Positions 19,940 through 28,466 of a stretch of 64,000 nucleotides of DNA are shown piece by piece. Both the position numbers and the translations under genes were made by a program. Below the pieces are notes generated by a model. It was not told the origin of the DNA and did not search any database. It worked only from the letters and a program-made list of their open reading frames with translations. The first letter of the stretch is position 1; each line of letters opens with the position of its first letter. Location: contig NZ_QWGA01000007.1 of assembly GCF_003576245.1 (NCBI RefSeq), forward strand, positions 584,310-648,309. The letters run 5' to 3'. Source of the stretch: Henriciella algicola (lineage in GTDB: Bacteria > Pseudomonadota > Alphaproteobacteria > Caulobacterales > Hyphomonadaceae).

Positions 19940-21877
19940 CTACTCCGAAGCAAGCGCAGTGACAGGGTCGAGCCGCGCAGCCTTGCGCGCAGGCAACAGG
20001 CCGAAGATGAGGCCGGTCCCGAGCGCAGATGTGAAAGCCAGGACGGCAGGCATAGCGGTGACGGCGATGGTCATGCCGCTCTCAGCGAGGATGAAGCAGA
20101 CGCCGAGACCGAACAGGACGCCAGCAATCCCGCCGAGACCGCCAACGACCAGCGCTTCGACGACAAACTGGGTCATGATGTCAGACCGTCTCGCCCCTGT
20201 GGCCATGCGAACGCCGATTTCGCGCGTGCGCTCAGACACGCTCACCAGCATGATGTTCATCACGCCGATACCGCCCACAAGCAGCGAAATGGATGCGACC
20301 GACCCGAGCAGGATGGAGAAAGAGCTCTGCGCTTCCTGCATCGACTTCAGGAAGGAGGCCGTATTGCGAAGCTGGAAGTCCTCAGTGCCATGCCTCGACA
20401 TGAGAAGCGCATGCGCGGCCTCCTCTGTCTCGGTGATCCGATCGGTATCGTCGACGGCCAGAGTAATCGATGACAGATAGGCCTGGCCAAAGAGGCGCAT
20501 CATGCCCGTCGTGATGGGAACCAGGGCGATATCATCCTGATCCTGCCCCCAGCCTGTCGCGCCTTTCTCCTCGAGAATACCCGACACTTCAAAAGGGGCA
20601 CCGCCAAGGAAGACGTATTCGCCGACAGCGCTCTGGGGATCGTTGAACAGGTTGCCCGCTGTTGTGGTGCCGAGAACGACGACGCCAACGCGGCGGTCCA
20701 TATCGTCCTCGGTAAAGAAGGTGCCGTACTTCATTCCGCGGTTCTGGGCCGTCGGCCAGTCTTCCGACACGCCCTCCACCTGCGCACGCACATCGTTCGA
20801 GCCCACGCGCAGCGTCGCGCTGCTTGAGCGAGACGGTACAGCAGCAACAATATTATCGAGCTCCGCCAGCGCTTCGGTATCCTGCAGCGTCAGTGTCGCG
20901 ATCGCATCGCCGCGCATTCGCTGCCCCGGCGCACCGGGCCGTGCAAAGAGGAGGTTTGGCCCCAGCGACTCAAACCGGGCCATGACATCCTGCTGACTAC
21001 CCTGCCCGATGGCGAGCATGGCAACAACGGCTGACACACCGATCACGACCCCAAGAAGGGTCAGCGCTGTGCGAAACAGGTTCGCGCGAAGCGACCGGAA
21101 TGCCATCTTCACCGCCTCAAACACCTGCGCAACCGGCGACGGCCCCTTGCGTGAATAGCGATAGGATTCTCTCGCCTCATCATGGCCGCCCTGATCGCCA
21201 GTATCAGAGAGGATGCGGCCATCCTGAATGGTGATCACGCGTTTTGCGCGCGCAGCGACCTTCTCATCATGGGTGATGAGGATGATGGTCCGCCCGCTTT
21301 CATGCAGGTCTTCCAGAAGCGTCAGAAGCTCTGCACTCGAGCCAGAATCGAGCGCGCCCGTCGGCTCATCGGCGAGAATGATCTCAGCGTCATTGACCAA
21401 TGCCCGCGCAACGGCGACCCGCTGCTGCTGACCACCTGAAAGCTGGCCGGGTTTGTGGCCGGTACGTTCTCCAAGACCGAGGCGAGCGAGAAGCTCACGC
21501 GCCTTGCTGCGACGCTCTTCCTGTCCGAGCCCGGCATAGACGGCCGGGATCTCGACATTCTCCGAAGCGCTGACGCTGGCGAGCAGATTGTACCGCTGGA
21601 AAATGAAGCCGAAGGTCTCTCGGCGGAGAGATGCAAGCTCGTCTGCGTCGAGCTTCGAAATGTCTTCTCCGCGCACCGTGTATGCACCGTCTGTTGGCCT
21701 GTCCAGACACCCAAGAATATTCATGAGCGTCGACTTTCCGGAGCCGGACTGGCCAATGATCGCGACGAATTCTCCCGGATTGATCCTCAGGGAAACGCCG
21801 TCCAGCGCGCGGACCTCTGTATCGCCCTCACCGTAATAACGGCGGACATTTTCAAGCTTGATGAGCGGATGTGACAT
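19940..21877 (-). CDS. MacB-type ABC transporter (fused ATPase and permease)
   Basis: A 645-residue fusion of an ABC ATPase and a four-helix MacB permease. The ATPase has Walker A GQSGSGKST (42-50), signature LSGGQQQRVAVAR and Walker B ILADEPTGALDS. One membrane helix follows near residue 275, then a MacB periplasmic domain, then three C-terminal helices with the FtsX-type segment GGIGVMNIMLVSVSERTREIGVRMA. MacB proteins move peptides, toxins or lipid-linked substrates from the periplasm outward through TolC, powered mechanically from the cytoplasm. The gene is flanked by its adaptor (15 bases upstream) and outer membrane channel (4 bases downstream), one operon. The substrate is unknown. Confidence 0.94.
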   Translation of the reverse strand: MSHPLIKLENVRRYYGEGDTEVRALDGVSLRINPGEFVAIIGQSGSGKSTLMNILGCLDRPTDGAYTVRGEDISKLDADELASLRRETFGFIFQRYNLLASVSASENVEIPAVYAGLGQEERRSKARELLARLGLGERTGHKPGQLSGGQQQRVAVARALVNDAEIILADEPTGALDSGSSAELLTLLEDLHESGRTIILITHDEKVAARAKRVITIQDGRILSDTGDQGGHDEARESYRYSRKGPSPVAQVFEAVKMAFRSLRANLFRTALTLLGVVIGVSAVVAMLAIGQGSQQDVMARFESLGPNLLFARPGAPGQRMRGDAIATLTLQDTEALAELDNIVAAVPSRSSSATLRVGSNDVRAQVEGVSEDWPTAQNRGMKYGTFFTEDDMDRRVGVVVLGTTTAGNLFNDPQSAVGEYVFLGGAPFEVSGILEEKGATGWGQDQDDIALVPITTGMMRLFGQAYLSSITLAVDDTDRITETEEAAHALLMSRHGTEDFQLRNTASFLKSMQEAQSSFSILLGSVASISLLVGGIGVMNIMLVSVSERTREIGVRMATGARRSDIMTQFVVEALVVGGLGGIAGVLFGLGVCFILAESGMTIAVTAMPAVLAFTSALGTGLIFGLLPARKAARLDPVTALASE

Positions 21878-21892
21878 AGGGAAACTACTGGC

Positions 21893-23221
21893 CTAGCCGC
21901 GCATGAAGCGCGGTCCTCCGCCCCGGCGCCCACCACTTTCCCCGCTCGGCCGCTCAAAGGCGACATTCCCAGTCACGACCTGTTCGCCAGGTTCGATCCC
22001 GTAGATAATTTCGGCCATGGTCCGCGTTTTGAGGCCAACAAGCACAGGGCGCGGCTGAGGCGTTCCATCATCGCCAAGCACCAGCACGATTGCACTTTCA
22101 GCCTCAGGATTGGCCGCCCGTGCTCGCGCCATTTCCTCACGGCGCGCAGAATCGCGCCGGCCTTCCCCGCCAGGCGCCGCCTCAGCCTCCATGAAGCCGC
22201 GCCTGCGTTCGCCGTTCTCTGCGACAGGGCGTCCCTCGCTGCGCTGGCCTCTGGCCGGACGCGACTGAACTGCGGTGACGGGGACAAGCACCGCATTCTC
22301 CGCCTGCCCGGTCACGAAGAAGACCTGCGCCGTCATCTGCGGCTTCAGCCTGCCTTCCGGGTTCTCGACGTCCACCAGAGCCTTGTAGAGCACCACATCA
22401 TTCAGCACTTCGGGTGTTGGAAGCACCTGGCGCACGCTGGTCTCCCACCGGCGGGTAGAGTCGCCAAGCGTGGTAAAATACGCATCCTGCCCACGGTCTA
22501 TGCGCAGGACATCCGCTTCAGACACATCGGTCTCGACGGTCATCACTCCGAGGTCCGCAATGGTGAGAATGATCGGCGCGGTCTGGTTCGCGTTCAGAGT
22601 CTGGCCCTCGACAGCCGCCAGCGACACAACGGTGCCCGAGATTGGCGCGTAGATGCGCGTATATTCTAGATTGGCAAGTTCAGACTGGAGCGATGAGGAC
22701 TGGCGCTGAATCTGTGCATTAATCGCCTCCAGCCGCCCCTGCGCGACCGTAAGTTCGGCCTGCGCGGTTTCAAACTCGGCGCGTGCGATCGCATCTGCCT
22801 CGTAAAGCATTTCAGCGCGCTCTGCTTCGGCGCGCGCAAGCTCCAGCGTTGCCTGCTGCTGCTTTCGGCTTGCCTGTAGCTCGGACAGCTGGGCCCGGTT
22901 CGCCTCGACGCTCGTCTGCGCAAGTGTTGGATCGATCCGCGCGAGGAGATCGCCCTTCTCGACCTCGTCGCCGATCTCGACCAAGAGCTCCTGAAGCTGT
23001 CCCGACACCTGCGCACCGACATCAACTGACTCCTTCGGCATGATCTTGCCCGCCGCAGAGATGGTCACCTCAATGTCACCGCGGCTTGCTTGCGCGGTCT
23101 GGTACTCCGGCGCCTCAGGCCCCTTTAACACGGTTGCCTTGAGCCCAAACCAGACTGCGAGACCAACAAGAAGCAGCCCGACCAGCAGTGCGAGGCGGGA
23201 CCTGAAAAGGGAGGAAATCAT
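21893..23221 (-). CDS. MacA-type periplasmic adaptor (membrane fusion protein)
   Basis: A 442-residue membrane fusion protein linking a MacB-type transporter to the outer membrane channel. An N-terminal membrane helix (LALLVGLLLVGLAVWFGL) precedes a lipoyl half-motif (IEVTISAAGKIMPKESVDVGAQVSGQL is split by a coiled-coil hairpin of about 100 residues) and a beta-barrel domain. Residues about 323-375 form an unusual Arg/Glu/Ala-rich insert, and the protein ends in Gly/Arg repeats (SGGRRGGGPRFMRG). The ATG at 23221 is preferred because the membrane helix follows it directly; an in-frame GTG at 23272 would add 17 residues. It is the first gene of the efflux operon. Confidence 0.92.
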   Translation of the reverse strand: MISSLFRSRLALLVGLLLVGLAVWFGLKATVLKGPEAPEYQTAQASRGDIEVTISAAGKIMPKESVDVGAQVSGQLQELLVEIGDEVEKGDLLARIDPTLAQTSVEANRAQLSELQASRKQQQATLELARAEAERAEMLYEADAIARAEFETAQAELTVAQGRLEAINAQIQRQSSSLQSELANLEYTRIYAPISGTVVSLAAVEGQTLNANQTAPIILTIADLGVMTVETDVSEADVLRIDRGQDAYFTTLGDSTRRWETSVRQVLPTPEVLNDVVLYKALVDVENPEGRLKPQMTAQVFFVTGQAENAVLVPVTAVQSRPARGQRSEGRPVAENGERRRGFMEAEAAPGGEGRRDSARREEMARARAANPEAESAIVLVLGDDGTPQPRPVLVGLKTRTMAEIIYGIEPGEQVVTGNVAFERPSGESGGRRGGGPRFMRG

Positions 23222-23330
23222 CAGCTTGCGGCTTTCTTTGACTCGTATCTGGAAGATGAGACGACCGGGCACGCCAAATCCGTCGCTGCCAGATGCAGAA
23301 ACTCGAGATATTTTTTCGTGGAGGGAAAAG

Positions 23331-23406
<76 letters not shown>

Positions 23407-23599
23407 CTGCCACTTGGGAAAAAGCGATGTAATGCGTCGGTTTGAGAAATCAATCACTCAAAACTGTAGAGCGAAGCATAGTGGCGATGGCGTCCGCATC
23501 TTGCTCGCTGCGGAGCGTCGGCACTGCGGCGAGCAGAATGCGTCGCCAAATCCAGGTATAGACTAAGCGTGCCAGCGACCTCCGTCGCCCGCCTCTCAG

Positions 23600-24358
23600 T
23601 TATGCGGTCGTATTCTGCTCTGACTGAGCGCCTTCATGGACGGGTTCATAGCCCCAGGCGCTAGCAGCTTCTCCGGTTTCTTCCCAGATCCCAGCGGCTT
23701 CCTCATCGGTGATAACCGTCTTCCAGCCATCATTGCCGAGACCGGGGTTTCGCTCAGGATTGAGAGCCTTGCTAGCCGCGATCGGAAGGTCTCTGACGAC
23801 TTCAAGCTCCGGCAGCCCAAGCAGCTCCGCGCAGGGACGCACAACCACTTCTGGCTTCCCAACCACGTCTTCGTAGCGAACGCTGACCCGCGGCATTGGC
23901 GAGTCGTGCCAGAGCCGGTGGAAGTCACTCCAATGGCCGCCGATATAGTCGCCGCGAGCCGTCTTCATGACGTCCTTCGTTACAAGCAGCTTCCTGCGCG
24001 AAGCAACTGCCCGGACCGGATGGCGAACCATGCAGACGAAAGCCTCGCCCTCGACAGGGTCTTCCGGCGGCATCTCGTGGGTCTTCACGAGGAAGGTTTC
24101 GCTCATGGCAGCGAGTTCGCGGCGCAAGTCCGGCTTCTCGTTCAAGAGATCGAGCGCGCCATGTTGAAGTGCGAGCCGCGGCGGCTGCCCGTCATCCTGA
24201 TACTTTATGAAATTGGCGAAATATTCGGCATTCAGCCGCTCTGGCCATGGCGCCTGGCTCGGATAGCCATCGGCGGTGATCACTCTGTAATTGAGATAGA
24301 TCAGATTGCGGACGAAGGCGTTCCCGCAGCGTGGCCAAGTGGCGATATAGACGATCAT
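23600..24358 (-). CDS. Sulfotransferase-like protein
   Basis: A 252-residue protein resembling PAPS-dependent sulfotransferases. The N-terminal 5'-phosphosulfate loop appears as ATWPRCGNAFVRNLI, and the 3'-phosphate site as VRHPVRAVASRRK. A KTHEMP segment lies where family members have the KT(H/Y) motif. The start MIVYIATWPR at 24358 is chosen because the loop begins there; an upstream in-frame extension to 24454 adds 32 residues without recognisable sequence. It lies between tRNA-Lys and galE, facing the same way as galE but 141 bases after it. A role in sulfating a surface glycan is plausible from the nearby sugar genes, but is only inference. Confidence 0.75.
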   Translation of the reverse strand: MIVYIATWPRCGNAFVRNLIYLNYRVITADGYPSQAPWPERLNAEYFANFIKYQDDGQPPRLALQHGALDLLNEKPDLRRELAAMSETFLVKTHEMPPEDPVEGEAFVCMVRHPVRAVASRRKLLVTKDVMKTARGDYIGGHWSDFHRLWHDSPMPRVSVRYEDVVGKPEVVVRPCAELLGLPELEVVRDLPIAASKALNPERNPGLGNDGWKTVITDEEAAGIWEETGEAASAWGYEPVHEGAQSEQNTTA

Positions 24359-24499
24359 TCGAGCAGCCCCATCGGTTAGTATCAATTCGACCGAGGCTGG
24401 TAACCATGGCCGCATTCTAAGGTTGGTTTGTAAAGCTGATCGCTTGATACTCAAGTAGCGAATTTGAGCCTTTGGGGTCGCGCAGCGCCGATCATGCGT

Positions 24500-25495
24500 C
24501 TAGAGCGCCGCTTTGCGCCCGAGCTCTTTCAAGTGCCACTCATAAGCCGTGGCGATCACGTTATCGACGTCTGACTGGACCGGCTTCCAGCCCAGCACGC
24601 GCGCGGCCTTTTCGGCTGACGCGATAAGCGCAGGAGGGTCGCCGGGGCGCCGCGGGCCAATCTCTCTTGGCACAGGCTTTCCCGTAACCCGCTCAACCGC
24701 GTGAACGATCTCAAGCACGCTTGTGCCGGTCCCGGTTCCGAGATTGAAAACGTCGGACGCCCCGCCGCCGCCAAGATAATCCAGCGCCTTCAGATGCGCG
24801 TCAGCGAGATCCATCACATGGATGTAATCGCGAATGCACGTCCCGTCGCGCGTGTCAAAATCATCGCCAAAGATGGTCAGCTTGAATGTGTCGTTCAGTA
24901 CGCCTTCGATACAGAGCGGGATGAGATGCGTCTCAGGGTCATGGCGTTCACCAATTTCGCCATCAGGCGAAGCGCCAGCGGCGTTGAAGTAGCGAAGCTT
25001 CACAGAACGGATGCCATGGGCAGTTTCGTAGTCATCCAGCACCTTTTCGACGAACAGCTTCGACATGCCGTACGGATTGATCGGGGCCTGCCTCATGCTC
25101 TCGGTGATCGGCATTTCCGTTGGCACGCCATAGGTGGCGCACGTCGATGAGAAGATGATCTTGTCGGTTCCGGCCTTGGCCATCGCATCCAGTAGCCTGA
25201 CCGTGCCGAGCGTGTTATTCTCGTAATAGAGACCCGGCTGATCCACAGACTCGCCGACATACGCGAAGGCCGCAAAATGGACGACCGCCTCGGGTTTGAA
25301 CTTTTGGAAGGCTTCATTTAGCCGGTCGGCGTCTAGTAGATCACCCTCGAACAGTTCGCCGAACTGGACGAAATCCCGCCAGCCGCGCGACAGGTTGTCA
25401 TAGACCACGATGTTCCAGCCGGCCTCGGCGAACGCCTTGCAGCTATGGCTGCCGACATAGCCAGCCCCGCCGGTCACGAGCACGGTTTTTGTCAT
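24500..25495 (-). CDS. galE: UDP-glucose 4-epimerase GalE
   Basis: A 331-residue short-chain dehydrogenase-fold epimerase interconverting UDP-glucose and UDP-galactose with bound NAD. The NAD loop is TGGAGYVGSH (8-17). The catalytic residues are Ser/Thr in FSSTCATYG (116-118) and the YxxxK pair Tyr142-Lys146 in NPYGMSK. Further GalE hallmarks are LRYFNAAGASPDGEIGERHDPE and CIRDYIHVMDLADAH. The start MTKTVLVTGG at 25495 is preferred to the 12-residue longer frame from 25531. It supplies UDP-galactose-type precursors, fitting the polysaccharide loci to the right. Confidence 0.93.
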   Translation of the reverse strand: MTKTVLVTGGAGYVGSHSCKAFAEAGWNIVVYDNLSRGWRDFVQFGELFEGDLLDADRLNEAFQKFKPEAVVHFAAFAYVGESVDQPGLYYENNTLGTVRLLDAMAKAGTDKIIFSSTCATYGVPTEMPITESMRQAPINPYGMSKLFVEKVLDDYETAHGIRSVKLRYFNAAGASPDGEIGERHDPETHLIPLCIEGVLNDTFKLTIFGDDFDTRDGTCIRDYIHVMDLADAHLKALDYLGGGGASDVFNLGTGTGTSVLEIVHAVERVTGKPVPREIGPRRPGDPPALIASAEKAARVLGWKPVQSDVDNVIATAYEWHLKELGRKAAL

Positions 25496-25860
25496 TTGTA
25501 GATCCCCGTCAGTTTTATCAAATTCATGCAAAACAAATGAAAATGACGCGCTTTCACTCGGTATCGGGTTTAGCTGAATTCTTCACCGAGGCCACAGCTA
25601 CCTCTTGGCCCGGTATCGTGTCAAAAGTGCAGATACCCTCGCACTAATGCTCCAATGTGACAGGTGCCGAAAAAATAGCTCCCACAATGCTCACAACATG
25701 CGCAATTCAGCTAAGATTTCAGTTGAAATGGACTTCCGGCTTAATCATTGCTGGGAATCCATGTTGCTTAAGGCAAACAGAAAACTTTTTTGAGAGCCAC
25801 ATATTCTTTGCACTCTGCAGCTAGTGTAGATCGCGCGTTTCCCGAAGAGATTGATTTGCA
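25496..25860. other. Divergent intergenic region between galE and an epimerase gene
   Basis: About 365 bases without a convincing gene; it must hold promoters for both divergent genes. It is distinctly more AT-rich toward its right end, where the AT-richer epimerase gene begins. The only open frame (25605-25793, 62 codons) has no recognisable content or ribosome site. Confidence 0.5.
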
Positions 25861-26874
25861 ATGAGAATATTGATCACAGGTGCTGTCGGATTTTTAGGTA
25901 TGCACACCGCAAGCCGACTTAATGCTGCAGGGCACGAATTGATCGGCATAGATAATTTCAACGATTATTACGACCCGCAGCTTAAACATGCACGCCACGC
26001 GAAGATTCGAAGTTTTTGCAAAGTGCACAAAGTTGATTTGGCTGAGCTAGATGCCGTCAAGGCAATCATAGCGGAATTCAAGCCAAACGTAATTGTGCAT
26101 CTCGCCGCGCAAGCAGGGGTACGTTATTCGATGCAAGATCCGATGGCATACGTCCAAGCCAATGTAGCGGGCCACACTTCGGTTCTAGAGGCATGCCGCA
26201 TTCTTGGAGCGGATTTCTCTCACTTAGTCTATGCGTCTTCAAGCTCAGTATACGGTGGTAATAGGAAAATACCGTTCTCAGAATCCGACGAAGTAAATGA
26301 TCCGGTTTCGATATATGCCGCCACAAAACGCGCGGGTGAATTGCTAGCCAGCACCTACGCTCACCTATTCAGGGTGCAAGCGATCGGACTGCGCTTTTTC
26401 ACAGTCTATGGGCCTTGGGGCAGGCCGGATATGGCATATTGGTCGTTTACCCGCGACATTCTTGCCGGGACGCCGATCCGCATTTTCAATCATGGCAAAA
26501 TGATGCGCGATTTTACTTACATCGATGACGTAGTAGATGGCATCCTTGCGATGGTAGAGAGATCACCGACTTTTGAAAACACTTCTCGACCACACCGTGT
26601 ATATAATATTGGGAACAACAATCCCGAAAAGTTGATGGACGTCGTTGGGTTGCTCGAAACACTGCTTGGAAAACCCGCTGTGAAAGAGTTTGTAGAAATG
26701 CAATCCGGCGACGTGGTTCAGACTTACGCAGAAATCGAGGCTGCCGCGCGCGACTACGGGTTTTCACCTAGTACGTCTATTGAGCTAGGTTTGTCGCGCT
26801 TTGTTGCGTGGTACAAAGAATTTCATGGTTACAGCGGGTTAGACAAAAGCCCCGATTTGACTGTCTACCGCTAA
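25861..26874 (+). CDS. NAD-dependent epimerase, UDP-glucuronate 4-epimerase-like
   Basis: A 337-residue extended short-chain dehydrogenase. The NAD loop is TGAVGFLGMH, and IGIDNFNDYYDPQLKHAR is typical of UDP-glucuronate C4-epimerases (CapI/WbpP-like). Catalytic residues are serines in ASSSSVYGG and the pair Tyr152-Lys156 in IYAATK. LRFFTVYGPWGRPDMA is another subfamily hallmark. It would make UDP-galacturonate for a surface polysaccharide. Base composition and codon use (many aat, att, gca, tta) are AT-richer than the neighbours, suggesting horizontal acquisition. It is isolated from other sugar genes and convergent with the Anbu operon, 26 bases from it. Confidence 0.88.
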   Translation: MRILITGAVGFLGMHTASRLNAAGHELIGIDNFNDYYDPQLKHARHAKIRSFCKVHKVDLAELDAVKAIIAEFKPNVIVHLAAQAGVRYSMQDPMAYVQANVAGHTSVLEACRILGADFSHLVYASSSSVYGGNRKIPFSESDEVNDPVSIYAATKRAGELLASTYAHLFRVQAIGLRFFTVYGPWGRPDMAYWSFTRDILAGTPIRIFNHGKMMRDFTYIDDVVDGILAMVERSPTFENTSRPHRVYNIGNNNPEKLMDVVGLLETLLGKPAVKEFVEMQSGDVVQTYAEIEAAARDYGFSPSTSIELGLSRFVAWYKEFHGYSGLDKSPDLTVYR

Positions 26875-26886
26875 ACAAAATTTAGC
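26870..26886. terminator. Weak terminator-like hairpin between convergent genes
   Basis: GCTAAA / TTTAGC with a 5-base loop overlaps the end of the epimerase gene and precedes the Anbu stop codon. The stem is short and AT-rich, with no clear T-run. Confidence 0.25.
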
Positions 26887-26900
26887 TTAGTCGCCATTTG

Positions 26901-27635
26901 TCAAACTTCGTACTGCGGCAGTGACGCGAAAGCGGTCTTCAAGGCTTCGCCCCAATTGTCGGAGATCAGAGAATAATATGGGTCGTCTTCCTCGATCCGG
27001 GTCTTTTTGAGGATGTTGAGGCTGTCGGTTTCGTACAAGAGGAGATCGAGCGGGAGGCCGACGGAGAGGTTCGCCTTCAAGGTGGAGTCGAAGGATACCA
27101 TGAGGAGTTTTACCGCTTCGGCAAAGGACATGGCCGGGTCATGTGCGCGGACAAGGATCGGGCGGCCATATTTGGTTTCGCCGATCTGGAAGAAAGGCGT
27201 TTCCTTGCTGGCTTCGACGAAATTGCCTTCCGGGTAGATCATGAAGAGACGCGGCTCGCTGCCGGCAATCTGGCCACCAAGGATCAGCGTCGCGCGGAAC
27301 GGCGACTCTGCATCGGGGCCGGCGGCCGGCGCGCTTTCCTTGATTACGTCGCGTAGCGTCTTGCCGATAAGGCGCGCGGCCTGAAACATGGACGGCACTT
27401 CAAGGATGGAGGGGTTGCGCTCCTCCGGCGCCTTGGTGCGCTCCTCAAGCATGCTGACCACAGCCTGCGTGGTCGCGAGATTGCCCGCCGTCATCAGGAC
27501 GAAGGTTCGCTCACCCGGAACATTCCAGGTGAACATCTTGCGATACTTTGAGATGTTGTCGACGCCCGCATTGGTGCGGGTGTCGGACATGAAGACGAGC
27601 CCCTTATCGAGGCATAGACCCACGCAGTATGTCAT
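26901..27635 (-). CDS. Anbu, proteasome-type peptidase homologue (ancestral beta subunit)
   Basis: A 244-residue Ntn-hydrolase of the Anbu family (COG3484), related to proteasome beta subunits and HslV. After removal of Met1 the N-terminal nucleophile would be Thr2 in MTYCVGL. The proteasome-like acidic and basic residues are seen as Asp18 in MSDTRTN and Lys33 in KYRKMF. VLMTAGNLATTQAVV is another family segment. Anbu assembles as an open-ring or lock-washer particle; its substrates are poorly known. It is the last gene of a four-gene operon (ATP-grasp, alpha-E, transglutaminase-like, Anbu), the arrangement repeatedly reported for this family. Its start is 6 bases after the transglutaminase stop with no good ribosome site, so translation is probably coupled. 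Confidence 0.93.
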   Translation of the reverse strand: MTYCVGLCLDKGLVFMSDTRTNAGVDNISKYRKMFTWNVPGERTFVLMTAGNLATTQAVVSMLEERTKAPEERNPSILEVPSMFQAARLIGKTLRDVIKESAPAAGPDAESPFRATLILGGQIAGSEPRLFMIYPEGNFVEASKETPFFQIGETKYGRPILVRAHDPAMSFAEAVKLLMVSFDSTLKANLSVGLPLDLLLYETDSLNILKKTRIEEDDPYYSLISDNWGEALKTAFASLPQYEV

Positions 27636-27641
27636 TTTTGC

Positions 27642-28457
27642 TTATTGCTGCTGCTGTTGCTGCTGCACCTGAACCGACACTTCCAACCCCTGCTGAGCAC
27701 TCCCAAAGCTCAGCCCCGAAACTGGTGCGGCGTCCATATAATCCAGCCCCGTCGCCACGGCGACATAGCGCGCGTCCGGCGAAATGGCGTTGGAAACATC
27801 GAATCCGACCCAGCCAAGACCTTCAGCATACGCTTCTGCCCAAGCATGGGAAGCGTCCTGTTGCACACGGTCATCCATCATGAGGTAACCGCTGACATAG
27901 CGGGCCGGAAACCCCATGAGACGGGCGCAGGCGACAAAGATCTGCGCGTGATCCTGACAGACGCCATGGCCTGACGCAGCAGCCTCTTCAGCCGTTGTGG
28001 CGACACCAGTTTTGCCGGTTTCATACTTTACGGTTTCAGCGATAACGCCCATCAGCGCGTGAAGACGTGAGACCTCATTCTCATATCCCGTCCCTACCTG
28101 GTCGCAGATTGCCTGAATGGCACTGCCAGGGCGCGTGAGCTCTGTCTTGCGATGGTAGAGCCAGAGCGGGGTCCAGCCGCCATGCTGGCCGACAATGCCG
28201 CTTTCGTCCTGCGTCACGACCGTGCCTTCGGCGCGGATGATGAGCTCGTTCGCGCCCTCTTCCAGCCCAATCAACAGGGTGTGGTTGTTGAACTGGTCGA
28301 TAAAATGGACCTGCTCTAGCGCCCCCTCAAACGTCACATTCCAGTCGTCGACGCTCTGGCCGCGCCGCGTCTTGGGGATCAGCCGAATTTGCTGCAGCCC
28401 GTAAACGGCAGGTTCGGCGAACTGGTAATGTGTCAGATGAGCGATCTTGAGGCGCAA
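27642..28457 (-). CDS. Transglutaminase-like cysteine protease family protein with a polyglutamine tail
   Basis: A 271-residue protein with an N-terminal bacterial transglutaminase-like beta domain (LKIAHLTHYQFAEPAVYGLQ) and a papain-like catalytic core. The triad is visible: Cys167 in GHGVCQDHAQ, His204 in DASHAWAEAY and Asp220 in WVGFDVSNA. Bacterial members of this family may act as proteases or as amide-crosslinking enzymes. The protein ends with VQV followed by seven glutamines, a tail encoded by mixed CAG/CAA codons directly before the stop. It lies between the alpha-E gene (9 bases upstream) and anbu (6 bases downstream). Confidence 0.92.
   Translation of the reverse strand: MRLKIAHLTHYQFAEPAVYGLQQIRLIPKTRRGQSVDDWNVTFEGALEQVHFIDQFNNHTLLIGLEEGANELIIRAEGTVVTQDESGIVGQHGGWTPLWLYHRKTELTRPGSAIQAICDQVGTGYENEVSRLHALMGVIAETVKYETGKTGVATTAEEAAASGHGVCQDHAQIFVACARLMGFPARYVSGYLMMDDRVQQDASHAWAEAYAEGLGWVGFDVSNAISPDARYVAVATGLDYMDAAPVSGLSFGSAQQGLEVSVQVQQQQQQQ
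27645..27665 (-). repeat. CAG/CAA triplet tract encoding seven C-terminal glutamines
   Basis: Read on the minus strand, the last seven sense codons of the transglutaminase-like gene are CAG, CAG, CAA, CAG, CAG, CAG, CAA, followed by TAA. One more CAG (Gln) precedes them after a GTG codon. The tract could vary in length by slippage. Confidence 0.9.
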
Positions 28458-28466
28458 AATTCTTCC

